Of a DNA stretch of 33,286 nucleotides, positions 23,319-31,502 are shown piece by piece. The DNA is from CAINVV01 sp037140615. Lineage in GTDB: Bacteria > Bacteroidota > Bacteroidia > Bacteroidales > Prolixibacteraceae. Both the position numbers and the translations under genes were made by a program. Position 1 is the stretch's first letter, and each line of letters opens with the position of its first letter. The DNA is taken from assembly GCA_037140615.1 (NCBI GenBank), contig JBAXED010000037.1, positions 1 through 33,286 of the forward strand. Direction: 5' to 3'. The notes under the pieces are model-generated. The model saw nothing but the letters and a program-made list of their open reading frames with translations, had not been told where the DNA came from and did not search any database.

Positions 23319-24752
23319 TCATTGAATAATAAAATCTTTCGTATTTTGTTGTCTGATTTTGGCACTTTCGGTATCAGTCAAACGCTTTCCCATGTAAGTC
23401 AGGTTTTCAATCCGAACACCGGAAACATTCTTCGTTGCATTAAATCCATGAAAAACAGAGAAAGGCATTAGGCCCCCAACCACTTGAATATCCTTGAAAA
23501 TAATTTCGCTTATCGTTCCACGAAACTGGCTGTGATACTCTTCTTTTCCTTCCGGAATTTTTTGAACTCCGTCCCATGCACCATGCAAATAGTTTTTCTT
23601 AATAAACTCCTGATCGCGAATACCATCCGGACCCCACTGTGAAAAGAAAATAGCCACATCAAAGAGTTTCTGCCTGCTGTCTTCAACGCGGATGTTCTCG
23701 AAAACCACATTGTTGACATGCGACTGTCCGGCATTGTGAATGCTCATTGTTGCTCCATCCTCTACATGAATGATGTCGATATTTTCGAAGCGGATATTCT
23801 TTACTTCATTTGAATACAGTTCAAAACCAATCTCGATGGCATTCCCCCAGATGGAGTTCCAGAAAACGCAATTCTTGACCAGGATGTTGTCAGTAGGATG
23901 ATCCGCAGGATAATCACCTCCCGATTTTATGGCGACACAATCATCTTTTGTGTGGGCAAAAACGCCATCGACAATTACATTTGTGCATCGGAAAATATCC
24001 ATCCCATCATCGCTGCCACTTTCGCTTACTATCTTGATGCCGTTAATATTTACCTTGTTGCAATGGAATAGCGCTACCTGCCAGGTGGTTCCGTTGTGTA
24101 AATTAATTCCCTCAATGGTAACGTTTTCGCAATCCCTCAAATCGATGAACCGATTGTTACATGTTGGATCGGTTTTATTCAATGAACCATCTAAAATTCC
24201 CCTTCCGCAAATTTTGATGTTCTTTTTCCCATTGGCAAACAGGTATCCCTGGACAACGGCTCCACCTTCGATGTAAACAGTCTGGTTATCCTCCAATTCA
24301 AGCTTCACATCTTTGTAAAGTCTACCGCCTTCAAACCAAATTACATTCTTATCTGACCTCGATGGCCGGCTAAATTCGGGCTTTCCTGCAAAAATAAACA
24401 GTGGTTGCTGTCTGATCCGGCCATTTAGTTCAAGACTAAGATTTTCTGGTTTATTTAGTTTGAAACGGAAAGAATTATCACTGGTATATTCCGGTTTTAA
24501 CCCAGTCCGAAGCGGGCGAATATCCACCCAACGTACGTCAAACATGGTGTTTACCTCAATATTTGCTTCCCCCAGAAAGTCAAAAACTGCATAGGAAGCA
24601 ATGGGTGTGTCGAAAACAGGAACCGATGTTCCGTTTACTTTAACCTGATAATATTTTTCGGAAGCAAATCCTTCAGGTGCCTTCCATGCGGCGACCTGGG
24701 AAAAAGTATTCAGGGCATACAACAAAAGACAAAATATGAATATAGTTTTCAT
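23319..24752 (-). CDS. GH28-like parallel beta-helix hydrolase
   Basis: A 477-residue exported protein with a signal peptide (KTIFIFCLLLYALNTFS), a beta-rich N-terminal domain (about 25-125) and a right-handed parallel beta-helix (about 150-450) of repeated VxIxGxxIxN-type turns. The helix carries SDDGMD (247-252) and TKDDCVAIK (DD at 270-271), which correspond to the two acidic pairs of GH28 polygalacturonases. The GHG histidine motif appears as GNAIEIG, and no RIK is evident, so the enzyme departs from the classical active site. GH28 and the related GH49 act on pectin or dextran; here a pectin or rhamnogalacturonan link is likely from the neighbours. Same-strand operon with 13- and 48-bp gaps. 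Confidence 0.83.
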   Translation of the reverse strand: MKTIFIFCLLLYALNTFSQVAAWKAPEGFASEKYYQVKVNGTSVPVFDTPIASYAVFDFLGEANIEVNTMFDVRWVDIRPLRTGLKPEYTSDNSFRFKLNKPENLSLELNGRIRQQPLFIFAGKPEFSRPSRSDKNVIWFEGGRLYKDVKLELEDNQTVYIEGGAVVQGYLFANGKKNIKICGRGILDGSLNKTDPTCNNRFIDLRDCENVTIEGINLHNGTTWQVALFHCNKVNINGIKIVSESGSDDGMDIFRCTNVIVDGVFAHTKDDCVAIKSGGDYPADHPTDNILVKNCVFWNSIWGNAIEIGFELYSNEVKNIRFENIDIIHVEDGATMSIHNAGQSHVNNVVFENIRVEDSRQKLFDVAIFFSQWGPDGIRDQEFIKKNYLHGAWDGVQKIPEGKEEYHSQFRGTISEIIFKDIQVVGGLMPFSVFHGFNATKNVSGVRIENLTYMGKRLTDTESAKIRQQNTKDFIIQ

Positions 24753-24800
24753 GTTTGGAAGTTTTATCAGGTCGGTTATATATTTTTATATACTATGACA

Positions 24801-26468
24801 CTATTTAAATCTCATTACAATGGTATTTGAACTGCCGTTACCTTTAACAATTGCGTACTTCGATTGATTAATATCTTCAGAAATTACCTTAACATTCTTT
24901 CCATTTATTGAAGCAGTTGCTCTGCTGGTTTTATCAGGAAAAGGAATTCTCATCGTAAACCTTTCGAATTTGCCACTAGTCCTAATTTCTACCCTGCTTT
25001 CTTTGGATTTGTAAAAATACTCGTACTGAACCTGATTGCCATCGCCTCCATAACCAATATTTATAGTTGTTTTGTCGACTCCTGCAAAATACCAGCGCGG
25101 TGAAATTTCAACTTCCCGAAATATAATACTCTTGTCAACAACTCCTGCCAATCCCTCTACCAAAGCACTGATAAATGCCGCTTGTCCCCATTCGCCGGGA
25201 ATAGCATCTTTTTGGGGTGTGCCATCCCCATTCAAACAACCAGGTAACCGTCGGTTATTTTTATCCAGAATTTGATTAAGGATTTCAAGCTGTTGGACTG
25301 CATATTTTTCAAATCCATTCTGAAAGGCTGCTTTGGTCAATTCGCCTCCTACCAATGGCAAAACTGCTCCATTCATGTACTCGCCAACCGGATAATTCCC
25401 AAAATGAGGTTCGATAAAAGGATATATACCAAACCAGGGAGACAGTGATTTTCCTTTTATTTTTTCTCCAATTTCCTGGTAAGTTTTAATGATGGAGGCT
25501 GCCATTTCGTGGGACGTTGCCCCACGATTAATGGAATAGGTATTGGATAAGCCAATTGAATTTATGGGATCAGTTTTTATCTGTGCCGGTACCGGTTCTT
25601 CCGGTATAAAATGGGAATAGAATTTCCCATTCCAGCATAGAGTATTAAGCCGTTGAAGGAATAGGTCACCTTGCAAATCCCATTCAATAGCTGCTTCTTT
25701 TTGACCGGTTGCCCGAAACAATACGGCCAATTGTTTGCTTGCCTGAAACATGCCGCTGTTGTCACCGTGCATAATGCCTTTCGGCGTTTCTGCGGTATTC
25801 CCGATATGGTAAAGTAAACGATCAACACCCTTTAATGAATCCGGACCAGATGTAAAATCCCAGGTATCGATGGAATATGGCCTTTTGACCAATAGATTTT
25901 TCGCAGACCAGCGAAGCGGATCGGTCATTTCGTATTTCATTCCTTTGACCAATGCAGGCAACCATTTAGTCAGATATTGCTGATCACCTGTAGATTGCCA
26001 ATTGGTGTATACCCCTTCTACCATCAGATATTCCAAATCGGCCTCAATGGGCATCCTGAAAAAAAAGTTTTGATTTTCAACATCTACAAAGTAAAATTCA
26101 TGATCGAAACAATTGGTGAAATATAACTGACCTACATTGTTATTTTTATACGATTCCCAGTAATCGAAATACATTCCTTTTGTAGTCTGACGGCCCATGA
26201 AAAAATCGAGATAGCTGCCCATATCTTTTTCCCAATATTTGTAAGCTTTCATGGTATGAATATGATCGCGAATCCAAGAAATGAACATCCTTCGATCCTT
26301 CCCATCCAGTTTTACAGTTTTGATCGTCGCTTGCTCATAAAGGTTCGCTTTTAAATCGGAAAGCATTTTGGCATAAATTCCTGATTCATTTGTGAAGGTG
26401 GTCTGTCCTTTGCTGATGAAACTGACAAATACAAATCCTGCTAACAACAATGCGATTTTGATTTTCAT
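24801..26468 (-). CDS. Secreted six-hairpin (alpha/alpha-barrel) glycosidase-like protein
   Basis: A 555-residue exported protein I cannot place in a named GH family. A signal peptide (IKIALLLAGFVFVSFISKG) is followed by an alpha-helical barrel-like region (about 50-440) and a C-terminal beta domain (about 445-555, VEIRTSGKFERFTMRIPF). Glycosidase-like acid residues occur in MFISWIRDHIHT, SIDTWDF, MHGDNSGMFQASKQL, and PGEWGQAAFISALVEGL; the last resembles the end-of-barrel segment of six-hairpin hydrolases. It lies 17 bp after the GH30 gene and before the GH28-like gene in one operon, so a role in trimming the same polysaccharide is likely. It may represent a family without assigned activity. 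Confidence 0.78.
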   Translation of the reverse strand: MKIKIALLLAGFVFVSFISKGQTTFTNESGIYAKMLSDLKANLYEQATIKTVKLDGKDRRMFISWIRDHIHTMKAYKYWEKDMGSYLDFFMGRQTTKGMYFDYWESYKNNNVGQLYFTNCFDHEFYFVDVENQNFFFRMPIEADLEYLMVEGVYTNWQSTGDQQYLTKWLPALVKGMKYEMTDPLRWSAKNLLVKRPYSIDTWDFTSGPDSLKGVDRLLYHIGNTAETPKGIMHGDNSGMFQASKQLAVLFRATGQKEAAIEWDLQGDLFLQRLNTLCWNGKFYSHFIPEEPVPAQIKTDPINSIGLSNTYSINRGATSHEMAASIIKTYQEIGEKIKGKSLSPWFGIYPFIEPHFGNYPVGEYMNGAVLPLVGGELTKAAFQNGFEKYAVQQLEILNQILDKNNRRLPGCLNGDGTPQKDAIPGEWGQAAFISALVEGLAGVVDKSIIFREVEISPRWYFAGVDKTTINIGYGGDGNQVQYEYFYKSKESRVEIRTSGKFERFTMRIPFPDKTSRATASINGKNVKVISEDINQSKYAIVKGNGSSNTIVMRFK

Positions 26469-26485
26469 GATTTGACTATAGTTAA

Positions 26486-27958
26486 TTATAAAGTATCACC
26501 GCCAGCCTGCAATGTCACAATACTTTTAGCAGGAACGGCAAAACTGTTAGCGGCTCCGGAAGTGACATCCTTGATATAGGTGCAATTTTCTGTTGAAGGG
26601 TTGGTCCTGTACATTTTAAAAGTTGCGGGCAAACCACTGCCAATTAGCGAGACAGCTTTGTCTGCACTTCCGGCATTGATAATTACAATCGTATTGGTCC
26701 GCTTGGTCTGGTTTTCATAGGCAGTCACGAAAAAATCCGTATCAGTTGTCACACTTTTTATTCTCACAGATCCCGGCCGGATATACCTGTAAAAGTGTTT
26801 GGAAACGAAGTATTTTTTTCCTGTATTCAGGCCGCTCATTAAACTGAATTCATTAGTTGTCCCCTGGCTTCCCTGCCACCATACCCAGGCACTCATGTTC
26901 CCATAGTAAAGTCCTGAATGTATGTCCATTGCAAGGTTCAAGGCACCGGGCAGACCTGTTCCTGATTTCTCCCAGGTATCTAAATAGCCGGACGTTTCAG
27001 TCATCCATGCTTTTTTGTTCATAGGTATTGAAAACTGTTCGGTATGATTGGTCCACATTTTGGCCAATGCCGAACCCGAAGAGGCTGCGATTCCATCAGA
27101 ATAACCATGAACCGCCAGAATATCAACATTAGCCGTTGTTGTCGCATTTTTTTTGATCCCAGCATGGTAAAATACCGGCCAGTTATTGTCTTTGCCCTCC
27201 ATCTCCAACATATTTTCTGAACCAAAAATTTTGACATTTGGAAAGTTGGCCTTTATTTTAGGAACGACACCGTTCATCATTTCGTTGTACCACACCGATG
27301 TGTAAGTGCATGAATTGAAAGTTTGTTTGAACATCAACTCGTTTTGTAAACTCAAGGCGTATAAATCGACCCCTGCATCTTTGTACAACTGCAAATTTGA
27401 TTTCAGCCAATCGGCATATTCTTGGTATTTATTCGGGTTAAGGGTCCCGCCGTTCTTGGTAGAGACATTTCCGGCTTGCCGGGTGGCATTGAGATCGCCA
27501 GCCCAGGTGAAACTGCATTCCCATTTCAGATCGGCAGGCGGACTCCAGACGGTAGCAATGAATTTTAAGTCAACCTTGTATTTATCCGCTTTGGCTTTAA
27601 GTCCCTGAACGACCGGCATTTGCTTTCTCCAATCAGCATCCTGATTTGCCCCGGGAATTGACGGTGGGAAAATTTCATTTCGCCACATTGTGATTCCCAG
27701 GTCGCTAATCACTTTTTCGCCCCAGGCATCGTTCCACATTTTTGCAGGACTTTCCCACCAAACATCTGCGGCGCCAAAAAATCCGAAACCGTCAATGGTC
27801 TGGTATTTGGCAGATTTATCTATTTCAACTGTAATTTTGGGCAATACAGGTTCAGGAATAATAGGTTCAACAGGTGTTTCACCTCCACCATTTTTGCAGC
27901 TGAAAAGAAGCATGATCAGAAGAACTCCTGGGTATAAAAAATTGAAGTGCAGTTTCAT
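26486..27958 (-). CDS. GH30 family glycosidase, lipoprotein
   Basis: A 490-residue lipoprotein hydrolase. The chosen ATG at 27958 begins the signal MKLHFNFLYPGVLLIMLLFSC, with lipid cysteine C21, followed by a Pro/Glu-rich linker. The GH30 barrel (about 45-390) begins with KYQTIDGFGFFGA and holds the acid/base E207 in LYALSLQNE and the nucleophile E321 in AWMTETSGY. A small beta domain joins N- and C-terminal parts, as in the family (ending AVPAKSIVTLQ). Known GH30 activities include glucuronoxylanase, beta-xylosidase, fucosidase and 1,6-galactanase; the subfamily is not clear. Lipid anchoring suggests a cell-surface or periplasmic-leaflet enzyme that makes oligosaccharides for the SusCD system. 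Confidence 0.88.
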   Translation of the reverse strand: MKLHFNFLYPGVLLIMLLFSCKNGGGETPVEPIIPEPVLPKITVEIDKSAKYQTIDGFGFFGAADVWWESPAKMWNDAWGEKVISDLGITMWRNEIFPPSIPGANQDADWRKQMPVVQGLKAKADKYKVDLKFIATVWSPPADLKWECSFTWAGDLNATRQAGNVSTKNGGTLNPNKYQEYADWLKSNLQLYKDAGVDLYALSLQNELMFKQTFNSCTYTSVWYNEMMNGVVPKIKANFPNVKIFGSENMLEMEGKDNNWPVFYHAGIKKNATTTANVDILAVHGYSDGIAASSGSALAKMWTNHTEQFSIPMNKKAWMTETSGYLDTWEKSGTGLPGALNLAMDIHSGLYYGNMSAWVWWQGSQGTTNEFSLMSGLNTGKKYFVSKHFYRYIRPGSVRIKSVTTDTDFFVTAYENQTKRTNTIVIINAGSADKAVSLIGSGLPATFKMYRTNPSTENCTYIKDVTSGAANSFAVPAKSIVTLQAGGDTL

Positions 27959-27995
27959 AAATCGCAAATTTTTATTTTCTTGTATTCATTCTCAA

Positions 27996-29678
27996 TTAAT
28001 CCCTTCTGATATAAAGTACCCAATCTTTGTATTCAGGGACTGCAGGATATGACTCGGGGCATTCAAATTGTAAAACGCTATTGCCCTTAATGGTTTTAGG
28101 ATCATAAATTTGTCCAGATGCAGGATTGAACCACTGATATTTATAATAACCGGTGGCTGCGGGACTATCCATTCTGACTTTTACAGTTCCAGCATACCTC
28201 AAATACAGGACATACTCCTCTCCGGGTTCTGCCAGGCAAAAAGGTTGCGGATATTCCTGGACCAATTCAGGATGCGGGGACATATTCCACCATTTTACAT
28301 TTTTGAAAAAACCTGCCAGGTATCCCATTGACATAGCTCCCTCATAATCATAGGTCGTCCGGTCAAACCCATTTTCAATAGGCCAGGGCCCATTGCCTCC
28401 CGGAGATTCGGGGACGCTGGCTAACCAAACATGTCCACCGCCATAAGTGTGCCCGGCAGCACCCGAAAGGATAGCCGACCATGCAGCAAAGCGGATATCT
28501 TTTCCGGTGGGATTTCCTTCGATAAATTCATACCAGGGTTCAGTTACTACAATTGGTTTTGAAGGATTTCGTTTGTATTCTTCAGAGACAACCTGAGGAA
28601 TCATCTCATTGGCATACTTACCATGTCCAACCTGACTTTGATTGTAATCAAGCCAGAACTCCTGATGTAAGGCTTTTCCAGTACCCCATTGCGGAGCTTC
28701 TGCGCCACCGCTCCAGAATGGTGGAGTATTGTGAACACCAACGATCCGTTCATACGGGTCTTCCTGTTTGACAAGTTTGCCCAAGCCTTTCCAAAAATCC
28801 AGGCTGAAACCGCCATAATTATTCATGTTATATTCGCCCGCCAGAACCCATATCACATTGTAAGCACCAAACCGATGGACTAAATAACGCCACCAGCGTT
28901 GCATTTTTTCGGCACCGATCGTTTTATCCAGATTAGGCCTGCTCCACCAACCATGAATCCAGACTGTAATTCCTTTCGAATTGGCATACCTGATCATTTC
29001 TTCAACCATTTTTACATGTTCCGTATCCAGTTTGGTATAAGTTTCATCCAAAAGGGAACTTTCCTTTCCCCATCCATTTCCCGGAATAAAAAGCTGACCA
29101 ACATTAAAACCTTTTGCTGAACGATTATCCACCATTTGTTTAAAGGTTTCCAAATGAATACGACTGTTTGTCCAGTTCCACCAGGTATCACCTATCCATA
29201 GAAATGGCTGCCCATCGGAATATTCAAAATAATGTCCTGCTTGTTCACCGCTCTTTTTTACCCTGATCAAACCATGCCTGGTAGGATTGGCATTTTTTTC
29301 GGTTTCGCTCCATGGTATTACCTCAAAATATCCCTTCTTACCATTCATACTGTTATCGGCTGATAAAGAAGTGTATTTCCAGGTGCCGGTATAGGGTGGT
29401 GTGAAATTTACGCACCATTCTGATCCCCCGTTCCAAAAACCTACAATAGTAATTTTCTTATCAAGTGCCTTTCCTTTGGTTCCTTCAAAGGTTATTTTTA
29501 AAAGATCCTCTCCTGTTGAGGCAGGTATATCAAGATAAGGGTTAGAATAAGACTTCGCTGACTGGAATGAAACAGTAAAAACTTCCCATTGGTGAATAGG
29601 TTGAGCTTTCGGGCTCAGTGCAAACAGGGAAAGAATGATGGCAAGGACACAGATTTTTGAGAATGTCGGGATTTTCAT
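27996..29678 (-). CDS. DUF5060/DUF4038 apiosidase-like glycosidase (GH140 type)
   Basis: A 560-residue exported protein with a signal peptide (VLAIILSLFALSPKAQ). Residues about 30-125 fit a DUF5060 beta-sandwich (HQWEVFTVSF, GFWNGGSEW, YTGTWKYTS). A TIM barrel with DUF4038/apiosidase-like motifs follows: QPFLWIGDTWWNW, GFNVGQLFIPGNGWG, VWIHGWWSRP, YNVIWVLAGEYN and VVTEPWYEF, with acidic residues in the last two as likely catalysts. The C-terminal ~100 residues form a beta domain of the putative collagen-binding type (LVQEYPQPFCLAEPGEEYVLYL). In characterised GH140 enzymes this fold removes apiose from rhamnogalacturonan II; activity here is inferred. First enzyme gene after the SusCD unit, 177 bp past susD with a terminator between. 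Confidence 0.82.
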   Translation of the reverse strand: MKIPTFSKICVLAIILSLFALSPKAQPIHQWEVFTVSFQSAKSYSNPYLDIPASTGEDLLKITFEGTKGKALDKKITIVGFWNGGSEWCVNFTPPYTGTWKYTSLSADNSMNGKKGYFEVIPWSETEKNANPTRHGLIRVKKSGEQAGHYFEYSDGQPFLWIGDTWWNWTNSRIHLETFKQMVDNRSAKGFNVGQLFIPGNGWGKESSLLDETYTKLDTEHVKMVEEMIRYANSKGITVWIHGWWSRPNLDKTIGAEKMQRWWRYLVHRFGAYNVIWVLAGEYNMNNYGGFSLDFWKGLGKLVKQEDPYERIVGVHNTPPFWSGGAEAPQWGTGKALHQEFWLDYNQSQVGHGKYANEMIPQVVSEEYKRNPSKPIVVTEPWYEFIEGNPTGKDIRFAAWSAILSGAAGHTYGGGHVWLASVPESPGGNGPWPIENGFDRTTYDYEGAMSMGYLAGFFKNVKWWNMSPHPELVQEYPQPFCLAEPGEEYVLYLRYAGTVKVRMDSPAATGYYKYQWFNPASGQIYDPKTIKGNSVLQFECPESYPAVPEYKDWVLYIRRD

Positions 29679-29798
29679 TTTCGGTTTTTGTGAGAATTGT
29701 TACGTGGGAATTTCAACTGAAAAACCCTGTTCACCTGTTCTAAGTGCGAGTGTTTGATTACCCAGGATATAACTGGCTTTAACATTACAAATGTCATT

Positions 29799-29829
29799 AA
29801 AAAGTGCAGACCTCCGAAGAGGCCCGCAC
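29799..29829 (-). terminator. UUCG-loop intrinsic terminator after susD
   Basis: On the minus strand GTGCGGGCCTC pairs with GAGGTCTGCAC (two G-U pairs) around TTCG, spanning 29804-29829, followed by TTTTT at 29799-29803. This is a classical intrinsic terminator 27 bp after the susD stop. It separates receptor and enzyme genes, perhaps giving the receptor pair higher expression. Confidence 0.85.
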
Positions 29830-29855
29830 AGATTCTATGAAAAAAAAACTAAGCT

Positions 29856-31469
29856 TCAATAACCGGGATTCTGTCCACTGGCCGACATCAGCGGATTCCT
29901 GTCCAGCTCATCCGTTGGAATGGGGAAGAGCAAGTTTTTGGAAATATCGAACTTAAATAATTTGGTGTCGTAATCGGCCGGGAATCCCCAATTGGCAGGA
30001 GACCATGTTCCCAGGTTGATATAACCAGCAGCATGCCATCTTTTCAGATCCGACCACCGGTGACCATCTTCTCCTGCCAGTTCCAGAAATCTTTCGTTCA
30101 TGATGCTTGCCATAGTAACCGAGGTCAAGGCAGCAGGGGCAGCAGATGCAGGAGTGACAGAATTACGGGCACGTTCGCGCACGTCGTTGACTTGAGTCAA
30201 GGCTGCTGCGGTATTGCCGGTTGCAAGATAGGCTTCTGCCAGGCATAGTTTTACATCTGCCATCCGAAGCAAGCGAGGGTTGTTGTTGGAGCCAATCTGC
30301 CACATCGGGTCAATGGCTTTGCCCCTATCACCATTGGTATATTTGACCAGCTGATTGTTGCCAAATTTTCCCCAATAGGGGTTGATCCACCAATAAGACC
30401 ATCCATAATTTTCGACATTATCCCCTTTGAAGGTTTCGCTTTTGCGCGGATCGGCAGGATCAAATGCATCCATCAATTTTTTGGTCGGCCCGAAAATGCC
30501 ACTGCTGTAATTGGCCCAGTGAGCATCGCCGTAATGGTAGAAAGCTGCCATCTGGCCTACATCACCGCCAAAATCATTATCCAACCAGGCATTGTCCTGT
30601 CCCATCGGCTGGATACTTGCCTGAAACTCAAAGAGTGATTCAGGATTATTTTCGGTACGGTAATCAAAGCTATCGCCGTATTTTACCGACTTAAAGGCAG
30701 CTATACGACCGGAAGAAATTTTACCATAAGCCGTAACCGCTTTGCCATAATCTGCTGCATTCTTCCCATTGTAGCAAGCCCTGGTAACATACAATTTAAC
30801 CAGTAACCCATAACATGCATCCTTCGTAATTCTCCCTGTATTTAAGCTGTTCCAGGAATCAAATGCCAATGGAGCCGCTGTTTCAAGAGAGGCAATGGCT
30901 TCGTCGAGCAGTTCAAAATCCTTGGAGGGTGGCATGATAGCCGCTTCTACAGAACTGATTCTTTCCTTTTGGATAGGGGCTTTTTTCCAATTGTCCCATA
31001 ACTTGAAGTTGCACCAGGAACGGATAAAAAGCATTTCAGCCTTGTTGGCATTTTTCAAACCCGGCGTTTTGTAAACGACATCCAGCGTATTATCTGCCAG
31101 CTTTTCCAGCATAAAATTGCACCGTCCTATAATCTTGTAATAAGTTACCCACATCATCCGAACGGAATTGTTACCACCGTTTAATCCGGAGAATGTCTCA
31201 AGCGAATTACCGGTACCATCCGACGTAATGTCATCGCCCGGCAACAGCCAAAATCCCTGCTTGGATTGATTGCTCAAATCTGCACTGTATAGGTTGGTGA
31301 TTTCCGCGTAAGCAGCACCAATACCTTGTGTAATCCTGTATTCGCTGCCAAAATAGTTAACCTCTAACTCCTTGGAGATGTTGATGTCAAGATTCTTGTT
31401 GCAAGAGTTGAAACCCACCAGGCCTGCTACCATTAGCACGCAAGCCAGAATATATTTTTTCTTAGTCAT
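29856..31469 (-). CDS. RagB/SusD-like outer-membrane lipoprotein
   Basis: A 537-residue glycan-binding lipoprotein that caps the SusC transporter at the cell surface. The signal peptide YILACVLMVAGLVGFNSC puts the lipid cysteine at C23. The helical TPR-like scaffold typical of SusD proteins is visible in KIIGRCNFMLEKL, AEMLFIRSWCNFKLW, ACYGLLVKLYVTRACYNG and MADVKLCLAEAYLATGNTAAALTQVNDVRERA, here described by its CLAEAYLATGN core. The end, NERFLELAGEDGHRWSDLKRW and FPIPTDELDRNP, is diagnostic of the family. It starts 33 bp after the SusC gene. The ligand is expected to be the oligosaccharide set made by the downstream enzymes. Confidence 0.95.
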   Translation of the reverse strand: MTKKKYILACVLMVAGLVGFNSCNKNLDINISKELEVNYFGSEYRITQGIGAAYAEITNLYSADLSNQSKQGFWLLPGDDITSDGTGNSLETFSGLNGGNNSVRMMWVTYYKIIGRCNFMLEKLADNTLDVVYKTPGLKNANKAEMLFIRSWCNFKLWDNWKKAPIQKERISSVEAAIMPPSKDFELLDEAIASLETAAPLAFDSWNSLNTGRITKDACYGLLVKLYVTRACYNGKNAADYGKAVTAYGKISSGRIAAFKSVKYGDSFDYRTENNPESLFEFQASIQPMGQDNAWLDNDFGGDVGQMAAFYHYGDAHWANYSSGIFGPTKKLMDAFDPADPRKSETFKGDNVENYGWSYWWINPYWGKFGNNQLVKYTNGDRGKAIDPMWQIGSNNNPRLLRMADVKLCLAEAYLATGNTAAALTQVNDVRERARNSVTPASAAPAALTSVTMASIMNERFLELAGEDGHRWSDLKRWHAAGYINLGTWSPANWGFPADYDTKLFKFDISKNLLFPIPTDELDRNPLMSASGQNPGY

Positions 31470-31502
31470 ATTTTTGAAGATTTAATAGTACAACATACCT
31501 GA

